From Massilia psychrophila (GTDB lineage Bacteria > Pseudomonadota > Gammaproteobacteria > Burkholderiales > Burkholderiaceae_D), in assembly GCF_002760665.1 (NCBI RefSeq), contig NZ_PDOB01000015.1:43211-107210 (forward strand): a stretch of 64,000 bases of DNA, written 5' to 3'. The notes below the pieces were generated by a model. The model had not been told where the DNA came from. It made no database searches and was given only the letters and a program-made list of their open reading frames with translations. The position numbers were made by a program, and so were the translations under genes. How positions within the stretch are numbered: position 1 is the first letter of the stretch; the number at the start of each line of letters is the position of its first letter. Positions 41,017-47,764 of the stretch are shown here, piece after piece.

Positions 41017-41510
41017 ATGAAAGCAAATGCGCAGCATTCCCTGCGCATCACCGAGCCAGGCGCGACCGGCGCCGTGTCGCGTGCCCGCAAGCGGTGCACT
41101 ACGCTGATCAGGAAACTGGCGGCCATGCGCTCGCGGCTGGCCGCGTGGAGGGAGACGATGCCGAGCTCAAGGATATTTGCAACCGTCACAGCGGTAGTGA
41201 CTTCGACGCCGAGGTCGAGCAGCAGGGCGCCGCGTTGACGGTCATGCTGGAACCGTTGCCTGGTGCGGAAATCGACACCGACCAGGCCGGGCTTGGCAAC
41301 CTGAGTGCGAATCGAATCGAGCAGTACAACAAGATCCTCAACGGCCAACTGCGTGAGATCGAACGCGAGAGTGCCAGTCGTATCGGCCTGCCGTGCGGCC
41401 CGATTTTGACGACGATGATCGGTCTTGATAGAACACGCTTGCGCCTTGTTAGCTGCGATCGGCTTCGGGCGCGGCGGAACTCTATTGGGAAACGCGACTC
41501 ACATCTTTGC
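41017..41510 (+). pseudogene. Decayed gene, possibly DnaJ-like accessory protein
   Basis: From ATG 41017 the frame reads MKANAQHSLRITEP, then RARKRCTTLIRKLAAMRSRLAAWRETMP. This resembles the N-terminal helical part of a small DnaJ-like protein found in some proteobacteria (x-x-F-N-x-L-I-K-K-I-x-x-x-R-x-x-L-A-A-W). After that, protein-like text moves to another frame (ELKDICNRHSGSDFDAEVEQ...NRIEQYNKIL). The open frames then lose coherence up to 41510. It is probably a frameshifted remnant. The family guess is weak. Confidence 0.35.
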
Positions 41511-41565
41511 TGACATCGTGCAGCCGCGCACAAGCGACTGCTTTTAAAACAGATAAGGGACGGCA

Positions 41566-41931
41566 ATGACTACACAAGATCCGACTCACTCGCCTGCGCT
41601 GACGGACGCCGAGCGCAAGCAGATCGCTGCCGATTTTAATAAGGCCGTCAACATGAGCCCGGACAGCCTGAAGAAATGGCTGAAGTCCGATGATTCGAAA
41701 CGGGTAGGTTTCAAGAGCGACGGCGGCCAATCCGTGGGCCACCAGTCCGGCGAGCGGATCGTCAAGCTGCTCGCCACGCCTGCCGGCGATCTGGTCGACG
41801 ACGATTTTCTGCACATGCGAAAGGTTGTCGGGTATGTACACCGACACATGGCGCAAGGACCGAGCAAGCATGAGATGGCAACCAGCGACTGGCGCTATTC
41901 GCTGATGAACTGGGGCCACGACCCACTGTAG
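41566..41931 (+). CDS. DUF3140 domain-containing protein
   Basis: A 121-residue cytoplasmic protein that matches DUF3140 from end to end: ADFNKAVNMSPDSLKKWLKSDDSKRVGF, GGQSVGHQSGERIVKLL, and the closing YVHRHMAQGPSKHEMA and SDWRYSLMNWGHDPL. The family's function is unknown. AAGGGA lies about 7 bases before the ATG. It is the first gene of the block that continues with lipocalin, MerR, folE, SDR, fasciclin, msrA and photolyase genes, though it is not in an operon with them. Confidence 0.82.
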   Translation: MTTQDPTHSPALTDAERKQIAADFNKAVNMSPDSLKKWLKSDDSKRVGFKSDGGQSVGHQSGERIVKLLATPAGDLVDDDFLHMRKVVGYVHRHMAQGPSKHEMATSDWRYSLMNWGHDPL

Positions 41932-41979
41932 GACGGGCGCTGGAGTACTTCGGGCGTCATCCGCGACGCAACGTACTCG

Positions 41980-42537
41980 CTATTGCTGGTCGGTAAAAAC
42001 CAGTTTGCTCACGTCCAGTCCTTGTCCGGCCAGGCGCGCGACAAGCGCATCGTAGCTTGCCTTGTCGACCTTGGGCGAGCGCGACAGGATCCACAGGTAC
42101 TCGCGTTTCGCTTCGCTGACGGCGGCCAGCTGGTACCCGGGGTCCAGGTCGACGACCCAATAGTCGCCCCACACCATCGGCAGGAAGGACAACATCGCCG
42201 GGGCGAAACGCACCTTCAGCTTGGGCGAGTCCGGCCCCCCGACCTGGCGTGCGGCGCCGATGGCCTCTTCGGTTTTGCCATTGGCGGTCCGGCAGCGGTT
42301 CACCACTTGCAGCGTGCCATCGGCCAAGGCGGAATACGTCGCCTTGGTGAATCCGACGCATTTTTTCTGAAATCGATTGGGAAATTTCGCGATTTCGTAC
42401 CAGGTTCCCATATAGCGCGGCACGTCCAGCGCCGCAATGGTGGCAAGCGGTTTGGCAGCATTGCCAGGCGGCGCGTCGGCAGCGCCCGTGTTCAAGCCAA
42501 ATACCATCAATATGGGTGCGATCACGCGCGCTTTCAT
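41980..42537 (-). CDS. Lipocalin family protein (Blc-like)
   Basis: A 185-residue exported protein with signal peptide MKARVIAPILMVFGLNTGAADA; there is no lipobox cysteine, so it is probably periplasmic and not a lipoprotein. The lipocalin motifs are VPRYMGTWYEIAKFPNRFQKKC at the first strand (the G-x-W signature) and YWVVDLDPGYQLAAVSEAKREYLWILSR later. Bacterial lipocalins bind fatty acids and lysophospholipids and help against envelope stress. The start has GGAGG 8 bases upstream. It diverges from merR, with the merR promoter between them. Lipocalin genes often join photolyase/MerR clusters in other proteobacteria. Confidence 0.9.
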   Translation of the reverse strand: MKARVIAPILMVFGLNTGAADAPPGNAAKPLATIAALDVPRYMGTWYEIAKFPNRFQKKCVGFTKATYSALADGTLQVVNRCRTANGKTEEAIGAARQVGGPDSPKLKVRFAPAMLSFLPMVWGDYWVVDLDPGYQLAAVSEAKREYLWILSRSPKVDKASYDALVARLAGQGLDVSKLVFTDQQ

Positions 42538-42657
42538 ATGCTTACCTCCACTTGTCAAGTTCGCCATCGTAGCAGTCCACGCCGCATGCAAGCGCACAAG
42601 CAGGAACTCCCTGCGATGAACAGGTTTTGTACCGGTATTATGTGAGAATTTAATCAA

Positions 42658-42710
42658 TTGAACGTATTTATTGGGTTAAGCTTATCTACTCGCGGTTCAC
42701 TTTCGGTTCA
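42658..42710 (+). promoter_or_regulatory. merR promoter and probable operator with 11-bp direct repeat
   Basis: -35 TTGAAC (42658-42663), a 19-bp spacer, and -10 TATCTA (42683-42688). A 19-bp spacer is typical of MerR-controlled promoters. Two copies of CGGTTCA follow at 42693-42699 and 42704-42710, exactly 11 bp apart, overlapping the transcription start and ending 5 bases before the merR ATG. The position suggests autorepression. The same heptamer pair occurs at the fasciclin promoter. Confidence 0.65.
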
Positions 42711-42714
42711 TATC

Positions 42715-43689
42715 ATGGCTCAATTAACCCACTCTATTGAAGTTGTCGACGGCCAGGCAGGGCGCTATCGTAGCGGCACCGCCGCCAGGCTGGCCGGTTT
42801 GCCGGTCGAAACGTTGCGGGTCTGGGAGCGTCGCTACGCTATCTCCGACACCGGCCGCTCCGCGCACGGGCAGCGCCTGTATTCTGATGCCCAGGTGCGC
42901 CGGCTGCGGCTGATAAAGCACCTGGTTGACCAGGGCCACTCGATCGGCGCGCTGGTACAACTGGCATTTGAACAGCTGCGTGCGCTGGCAGTGGTGCCGG
43001 CGCCGCGTGCGCCGTCGCAGCCGCTGCGGGTGGCACTGGTGGGATCGGCGCTGGCGCGGCGCCTGGCCGGCGGCGGACGCGAAGCGCTCGACATCGTTGC
43101 CAATTGCCAGGAACTGGATGGCGTGGCAGCCGCGTTGTCCGGCGCTGGCGCCGAGGTGCTGCTGATGGAAATGCCGGAACTGGACGACAGCGCGGTGTCG
43201 GCGATTGTTGCGCTGCGCCAGCAGCTGGCCGTCGCCGTGGTGGTGCTTTACCGCTTCTGCCCCAGTGCCACCATTCGCCAGTTGCGCACACACGGCTGCC
43301 TCGTCGCGCGCGCGCCAGCCGATATTGCTGAAATCGTGCTGTTGTGCCAGGCGGCGCTGGCGACCGTGCCGGTGGCGCAAGTGCAAGTGCAAGCGGCATC
43401 GCCGCGGCTGGTGGCGCCGGCCCCACGCCGGTTCGACGATGAGGCTTTGGCCAACCTGGCCGCCGCCAGCAACAGCGTCTATTGCGACTGCCCGCGCCAC
43501 CTGTGCGAGATCCTGCTGATGCTGTGCAGCTTCGAGCGCTACAGCGCCCAGTGCGCGTCGAAATCGCCTGCCGATGCGCTGCTGCATGAGCAACTGAACC
43601 ACGCCGCCGGCTACGCCCGCCAGTTGCTCGAGGCTGCGCTCGAGCGGCTTGCGCGGGCCGACGGCCTGCCTTTGCCTGCCGGGATGTGA
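42715..43689 (+). CDS. MerR-family regulator, LitR/CarH-like architecture without cobalamin motif
   Basis: A 324-residue regulator. The N-terminal winged helix (about 18-85) reads YRSGTAARLAGLPVETLRVWERRYAI and RLYSDAQVRRLRLIKHLVDQGHSIG. The middle part (about 100-220; PLRVALVGSALARRL onward) has a Rossmann-like alternation, as in cobalamin-binding MerR proteins, but the D-x-H-x-x-G motif is absent. A cysteine-rich segment, YCDCPRHLCEILLMLCSFERYSAQC, sits before a C-terminal helical tail. Neighbours (folE, photolyase, lipocalin, fasciclin) match LitR-type light regulons. No good ribosome-binding site precedes ATG 42715. Sensing mode is unknown; metal, redox or a lost light sense are possible. 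Confidence 0.85.
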   Translation: MAQLTHSIEVVDGQAGRYRSGTAARLAGLPVETLRVWERRYAISDTGRSAHGQRLYSDAQVRRLRLIKHLVDQGHSIGALVQLAFEQLRALAVVPAPRAPSQPLRVALVGSALARRLAGGGREALDIVANCQELDGVAAALSGAGAEVLLMEMPELDDSAVSAIVALRQQLAVAVVVLYRFCPSATIRQLRTHGCLVARAPADIAEIVLLCQAALATVPVAQVQVQAASPRLVAPAPRRFDDEALANLAAASNSVYCDCPRHLCEILLMLCSFERYSAQCASKSPADALLHEQLNHAAGYARQLLEAALERLARADGLPLPAGM

Positions 43690-43715
43690 GGCAGCAGCCA
43701 TTCACAAGGAACGCC

Positions 43716-44429
43716 ATGCCGAACGACGCCATTGCTATTTTCAAGTCTGCGCCAACCAAGGTCTCGCACCGCATCCGCGACCGGCTACTCGCGCGCCAGA
43801 CGCGTTTTTTCGCCAACGATAATATCGCCGCCTGCATCGAGCCCGGTGAGCTCGACGAATTGGTCGATGAAGTCGGCGCCAGGCTGCAAGACGTGCTGGA
43901 AAGCCTGGTCATCGACACCGGGGCAGATCACAACACGCGCGATACCGGCCGGCGCGTCGCCAAGATGTTTATCCACGAAGTATTCGGCGGCCGCTATACG
44001 GCGATGCCGCCGGTAACTGAGTTTCCGAATGCGTCCGCCCTCGACGAACTGATGATTGTCGGCCCGATCACCGTGCGCAGCGCCTGTTCGCACCACCTGT
44101 GCCCGATCATCGGCAAGGTCTGGATCGGCGTCATGCCCAACAAGCACTCGAACCTGATCGGATTGTCCAAATATGCGCGCATCGCGCAGTGGATCATGAG
44201 CCGTCCGCAGATCCAGGAAGAGGCAGTGATACAGCTAGCCGACCTGTTGCAGCAAAAGATGCAGCCGGACGGCCTGGCGGTATTGATGCAGGCCGATCAC
44301 TTTTGCATGCAATGGCGCGGCGTCAAGGACAGCGGCGCCGGCATGACCAACAGTGTGATGCGAGGCGCGTTCCGCGACGATGCGGCGCTGCGCGGCGAGT
44401 TTCTGTCGCTGGTCCGCTGTCGTGAATAG
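43716..44429 (+). CDS. folE: GTP cyclohydrolase I FolE
   Basis: A 237-residue enzyme that converts GTP to dihydroneopterin triphosphate, the first step to tetrahydrofolate and related pterins. Conserved sites are the zinc ligands C and H in SACSHHLCPIIGKVWIG, the DNTRDTGRRVAKMF-like ADHNTRDTGRR, and the closing ADHFCMQWRGVKDSGAGMTNSVMRGAFR. The start has AAGGA 6 bases before ATG. It is 26 bases after merR on the same strand, so it is probably in the merR transcription unit. In photolyase loci FolE may supply the pterin antenna cofactor (methenyltetrahydrofolate), which fits the downstream cryptochrome. Confidence 0.93.
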   Translation: MPNDAIAIFKSAPTKVSHRIRDRLLARQTRFFANDNIAACIEPGELDELVDEVGARLQDVLESLVIDTGADHNTRDTGRRVAKMFIHEVFGGRYTAMPPVTEFPNASALDELMIVGPITVRSACSHHLCPIIGKVWIGVMPNKHSNLIGLSKYARIAQWIMSRPQIQEEAVIQLADLLQQKMQPDGLAVLMQADHFCMQWRGVKDSGAGMTNSVMRGAFRDDAALRGEFLSLVRCRE

Positions 44430-44674
44430 AGCACGAATCAAGGCAGCGAACGCTGCTGGGCCTGCAGCCGGCCAAGCTGCTGCACAGCAAATGGACGGCC
44501 ACCGTCCCGGTCGACAGGGAAAAACACTTTATGGTGACAAGCCTGATTGCGCCGGATGTGCCAGGTATCCAAGTCGATACCGTCACGATGGAGGCGGTGC
44601 TGACAGGGCGCAGTTTTATTTTGCGCTGGCGCGAACTGAACGACGCCGGCCAATGGCTGCAAGGCTGGCGCTGA
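44426..44674 (+). CDS. TIGR02450 Trp-rich protein, no normal start codon
   Basis: Directly after folE the forward frame reads LQPAKLLHSKWTATVPVDREKHFMV and then VTMEAVLTGRSFILRWRELNDAGQWLQGWR with a stop at 44674. This is the TIGR02450 tryptophan-rich family (about 70-80 residues), which often accompanies photolyase and folE. The frame is closed upstream by a TGA at 44423-44425 and contains no ATG, GTG or TTG before the conserved part; a GTG at 44422 is in another frame. So it either starts from an unusual codon, depends on folE translation or frameshifting, or has lost its start by mutation. Family match good, expression doubtful. Confidence 0.6.
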   Translation: MEHESRQRTLLGLQPAKLLHSKWTATVPVDREKHFMVTSLIAPDVPGIQVDTVTMEAVLTGRSFILRWRELNDAGQWLQGWR

Positions 44675-44725
44675 GCACCGTCAGGTCGATGACTTGTCAA
44701 TGACGTGTGTCATCACGGCCCAGCG

Positions 44726-45424
44726 CTACCAGGGCAGTTCGGCGCCGTTGTACGATCTGAACGAGCCGCTGTCGGCGCTCGTGAGCTGATCGAGCACATG
44801 CAGCATGTCGGCGGCGGCGGCGTGTGCGGGGCGCCCGATGGTCTCGCCGCGAAACGGCTGCGACAGGCGCGAGGAAACCGTGCCCGGATGCAGCGCGACG
44901 AGTACGCTGTTGCCCTGGCTACGCGCCACTTCGATAGCGGCCGTTTTGATCAGCATGTTAAGCGCGGCCTTTGATGCGCGGTAGCTGTACCAGCCGCCGA
45001 GCCGATTGTCGCCGATGCTGCCCACTTTCGCCGACAACATGGCCATGATGGCGCGTTCGCCATCAAGCAGTGGCACAAAGTGGCGCAGCACCAGCGCGGG
45101 ACCGAACGTGTTGGCCTGGAAAATCGCTTGCATCTGCGTGTAGTTCAGGTCGGCCAGGCGTTTTTCCGGCATGAACGCCTCGGTGTGCAGCAAGCCGGCG
45201 GCGTTGATAACAAGGTGGTAACGCGGACCGGCAGCCAGTTCGCGCGCGGCTTGGGCGACGCTGTCTTCGTCTGCAAAGTCGACGTATGGCGGCAGGCGGC
45301 GATGCAGGCCTTGCACCGACGCGCAGCGCGGCGAGGCTGTCAGCAAGTCGACGAAGGCTGCACCGATCGTGCCGGATGCTCCTATCACCAATGCGTGAAA
45401 CTGGTCGGGAAGGCTGTCCATCAT
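44726..45424 (-). CDS. SDR family oxidoreductase
   Basis: A 232-residue short-chain dehydrogenase. The NAD(P)-binding motif is GASGTIG (15-21), the N-A-A-G motif is LVINAAG, and the active-site Y-x-x-x-K is in GWYSYRASKAAL. Later, HPGTVSSRLSQPF follows the family pattern. Substrate unknown. SDR genes of this type (cell-cell signalling C-factor-like) are common in LitR/photolyase clusters. Orientation is opposite to folE, and it lies just downstream of the fasciclin gene on the same strand with a terminator between. Confidence 0.9.
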   Translation of the reverse strand: MMDSLPDQFHALVIGASGTIGAAFVDLLTASPRCASVQGLHRRLPPYVDFADEDSVAQAARELAAGPRYHLVINAAGLLHTEAFMPEKRLADLNYTQMQAIFQANTFGPALVLRHFVPLLDGERAIMAMLSAKVGSIGDNRLGGWYSYRASKAALNMLIKTAAIEVARSQGNSVLVALHPGTVSSRLSQPFRGETIGRPAHAAAADMLHVLDQLTSADSGSFRSYNGAELPW

Positions 45425-45458
45425 CGTGAGCCGCGCTGTTCGCAAGATTGGTTGATTC

Positions 45459-45486
45459 AAAAAGCGCCAACCTCCAGGTTGACGCT
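45459..45486 (-). terminator. Rho-independent terminator of the fasciclin gene
   Basis: A stem AGCG-C-CAACC / GGTTG-A-CGCT with a TCCA loop; on the reverse strand it ends in five T residues. Placed 29 bases after the fasciclin stop. Confidence 0.8.
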
Positions 45487-45514
45487 GCTTGCCGCACAAT
45501 GTGGCAGATGCCGA

Positions 45515-45973
45515 TTACGTCTTGGGCATCAGCACGGTGTCGATGACGTGGATGACGCCATTGTCGGCGGCGATATCGGTCTTGGTGACATTCGCCTTGT
45601 CGACCATGACTTTGCCGCTCTTCGCCTTGACGGTCACCGAGCTGCCTTCGACTGTTTTGACCATGCCCGGCTTGATGTCAGCGGCCATTACTTTGCCTGG
45701 TACCACGTGGTAAGTCAGGATCTTGGCCAGCGCTGCCTTATCCTTCAGCAGTGCATCGAGCTTGGCCTTCGGTATCTTGGCAAATGCCGCGTCGGTCGGC
45801 GCAAATACCGTGAACGGCCCCGCGCCCTTGAGCGTGTCGACCAGGCCCGCCGCTTCAACGGCTGTCACCAGCGTGTTGAACGTGCCGGCCGATTTGGCCG
45901 TATCGACGATGTCGGCGGCACTTGCCGCGCCAAACGCCATGGTCAATGCTGTTGCCATAAGAAATTTCTTCAT
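45515..45973 (-). CDS. Fasciclin (FAS1) domain protein, secreted
   Basis: A 152-residue exported protein with signal peptide [19 protein letters not shown] and a single FAS1 domain: [26 protein letters not shown], the H1 motif [14 protein letters not shown], and the H2 motif ending [17 protein letters not shown]1 proteins are surface or periplasmic adhesion-type domains; in bacteria they appear in light/stress regulons near photolyase genes. AGGAG lies 7 bases before ATG. Its promoter carries the same CGGTTCA pair as the merR promoter, so it is a likely target of this MerR. Confidence 0.93.
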   Translation of the reverse strand: MKKFLMATALTMAFGAASAADIVDTAKSAGTFNTLVTAVEAAGLVDTLKGAGPFTVFAPTDAAFAKIPKAKLDALLKDKAALAKILTYHVVPGKVMAADIKPGMVKTVEGSSVTVKAKSGKVMVDKANVTKTDIAADNGVIHVIDTVLMPKT

Positions 45974-46054
45974 TTCAAACTCCTGTAATTGAACCAACGC
46001 ACAATGCGGGTTTCTGAGGGTTGTCACGACGTAGCACGAGGCCAACTGCATATT

Positions 46055-46113
46055 TGAACCGGAATTGAACCGGAACAAACCTGATATTAGTGAAGAAAAC
46101 AAGATATGTCCAA
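46055..46113 (-). promoter_or_regulatory. fasciclin promoter and probable MerR operator
   Basis: On the reverse strand: -35 TTGGAC (46113-46108), an 18-bp spacer, -10 TAATAT (46089-46084), then two CGGTTCA copies (46072-46066 and 46061-46055), exactly 11 bp apart, with AATTC-type bases around them. A weaker third half-site (AGGTTTG) precedes them. They lie 12-29 bases past the -10, the same geometry as at merR. Confidence 0.65.
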
Positions 46114-46204
46114 CGGGATTCGCGATGAAATTCGTAATAATCGGGTCAATCACGGTTCATCAGCGGTGATTGTCGTTTCGCTGCCGTCAAGGACGGGCCG
46201 TCGA

Positions 46205-46579
46205 CTATGGGCGTCGATCAGACAGCGACATGCCTTCTGTGCAATCCAGTAGTGTATAGCGGATTGGCTTCGGCGGCGCCATTTCGCTATCGAACGTCGG
46301 CCACATCAAGTCCGCACGTTTTACCACCAACCGACTGTATGGTGCCGACGACCTGAGCTTCGAAGCAGTGGCTTCGGCCGTACCGGAGCCAGCATCGAAG
46401 GCGTTGGCCAGTCCGGGCGTTCCCGCACCTGGATTTTCACGCGCACCGGTGCCGGGCTGGACTTGCGGCATGCTCACCGCCGGACGCCATGACGCCGGTT
46501 CGGCCTTATCGCAATCGTTTCTCGCAGGCAGGCATATTTTCAAGGTATCTCCCGGCTCGCAGATGAACGTGTAGGCCAC
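46205..46579 (-). CDS. Hypothetical protein, GTG start (uncertain)
   Basis: A 124-residue frame starting at GTG 46579 (M-A-Y-T-F-I-C-E-P-G) and ending RYTLLDCTEGMSLSDRRP. It is Pro/Gly/Ser-rich in the middle. There is no clear ribosome-binding site and no family. The C-terminal third (VVKRADLMWPTFDSEMAPPKPIRYTLLDCTEGMSL) reads protein-like. It could be a real gene or an old fragment, like the DUF3471 remnant beside it. Confidence 0.3.
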   Translation of the reverse strand: MAYTFICEPGDTLKICLPARNDCDKAEPASWRPAVSMPQVQPGTGARENPGAGTPGLANAFDAGSGTAEATASKLRSSAPYSRLVVKRADLMWPTFDSEMAPPKPIRYTLLDCTEGMSLSDRRP

Positions 46580-46621
46580 GCATTGAATTTTTCTTCAAGC
46601 GCGGCCCTTGCCGGCGCACCG

Positions 46622-46858
46622 TCAGTGACGGCGTTCTACCTTCAGAAAGAAGGTGCGCTCGCTCGGCGCGAATACAGGGAACTTGGGCTGGCCGGTGGCC
46701 GGGGTCATCAGCTGGCCGTTCTCCTTGGTGGTGCCGATCACGAAAGATGGGTTGAGTGCGGAGCTGCCGACGAAAGCATCGAGGCGGGCAGGATCGAGCT
46801 TGATCTCCTTCTGCTCGGATGCGTATGTGCCGATGCGTCTGCCAGCTTGTGCCGACAT
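46622..46858 (-). pseudogene. Fragment of a DUF3471-containing hydrolase C-terminus
   Basis: The reverse frame from ATG 46858 reads MSAQAGRRIGTYASEQKEI then KLDPARLDAFVGSSALNPSF, VIGTTKENGQLMTPATGQPKF and PVFAPSERTFFLKV. This is the DUF3471 pattern (L-x-x-Y-V-G-x-Y-x-x-x-P-x-x-x-x, A-T-G-Q-P-K-F-P, S-E-x-x-F-F-x-K-V) that forms the C-terminus of beta-lactamase-like serine hydrolases. Only that tail is left, and it stops short of the usual end. It is the remnant of a lost gene between fasciclin and msrA. Confidence 0.6.
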
Positions 46859-46886
46859 TCGCTGGCCACTGAGCTGCCCGGCCGGT

Positions 46887-47402
46887 TTAATCCGATCCCT
46901 GGCGGACGGGAAGCTTCCAACCCGGCCGAATGAAATGGCAGGTGTACCCGTTCGGATTGCGTTCCAGATAGTCCTGATGTTCCGGCTCGGCTTCCCAGAA
47001 AGGCCCCGCCGGGACGATCTCGGTGACGGCCTTGCCGGGCCAGAGGTCGGAAGCGTCGACGTCGGCGACGGTCTGTTCGGCCATGCGCTTCTGCTCGTCG
47101 CCAAGATAGTAGATGCCGGAGCGATAGCCCGTCCCGTGATCGTTGCCCTGGCGGTCCGCCGTCGACGGATCGTGGATCTGAAAGAAAAATTCCAGGATCT
47201 GGCGATAGCTGATCTGGCGCGGGTCGAACACGACCTCGAGCGCCTCTGCGTGCGTGCCATGGTGGCGGTAGGTGGCGTTGGGCACGTCGCCGCCGGTATA
47301 GCCGACGCGTGTGGACAGCACGCCGGAAATGCGCCGCAGCAGTTCTTCCATACCCCAGAAGCAGCCGCCTGCCAGAATGGCGGTTTCAGTTTGCATTGCC
47401 AT
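46887..47402 (-). CDS. msrA: Peptide methionine sulfoxide reductase MsrA
   Basis: A 171-residue enzyme that reduces methionine-S-sulfoxide in proteins. The catalytic motif is G-C-F-W-G in [17 protein letters not shown]; the family parts [29 protein letters not shown] and [23 protein letters not shown] are intact, and the closing [11 protein letters not shown] has the resolving cysteine region. The start is ATG 47402, with AGGA 8 bases upstream; the frame is open 43 codons further but is not MsrA-like. It repairs oxidative damage, consistent with the stress theme of the cluster. Confidence 0.94.
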   Translation of the reverse strand: MAMQTETAILAGGCFWGMEELLRRISGVLSTRVGYTGGDVPNATYRHHGTHAEALEVVFDPRQISYRQILEFFFQIHDPSTADRQGNDHGTGYRSGIYYLGDEQKRMAEQTVADVDASDLWPGKAVTEIVPAGPFWEAEPEHQDYLERNPNGYTCHFIRPGWKLPVRQGSD

Positions 47403-47614
47403 TTTTTTTCCTTTGCTAAATGAGTGGTCTACATTGTGCGCTACAAACGCGGAAACCGTCGCGGCATAGCCGGAGACAACGTCAGAACAATGCACGTTCT
47501 TCGGCACCGCACGGGCCAGTCGACGGCCTCGCACGTTGTGTTATAAGATCACGCGGGGCCTGTCGGTGTATGGTAGCGCCCCTTCAAGTACGAGCTTAGC
47601 CAGGGATTGCTCAA

Positions 47615-47764
47615 ATGCGCATGCGAAAAAAATCCGACCTCCCGAGCAAGCTCTGTCAGCAATGCAATCTGCCATTTACCTGGCGAAAAAAATGGGAAAA
47701 AGTGTGGTTCGACGTGAAATACTGTTCAGATCGCTGTCGCCAGGATAGCAAACGCAAAGTATGA
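47615..47764 (+). CDS. DUF2256 small zinc-ribbon-like protein
   Basis: A 49-residue protein reading [19 protein letters not shown] then [19 protein letters not shown] and [11 protein letters not shown]. This is the DUF2256 signature: two C-x-x-C-like pairs (LCQQC and YCSDRC) and the invariant FTWRKKW. Function unknown; probably metal-binding. Its TGA overlaps the ATG of the photolyase gene (ATGA), so the two are coupled. An alternative start is ATG 47621. Too short for ordinary ORF filters. Confidence 0.85.
   Translation: MRMRKKSDLPSKLCQQCNLPFTWRKKWEKVWFDVKYCSDRCRQDSKRKV

Noticed and set aside
42839..43918. 359-codon reverse frame over merR/folE
   Set aside because: Alanine, proline and arginine-rich shadow of the forward genes.
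46152..46168. Extra CGGTTCA-like site (CGGTTCATCAGCGGTGA)
   Set aside because: Only one perfect heptamer and no gene downstream in that orientation, so not counted as an operator.
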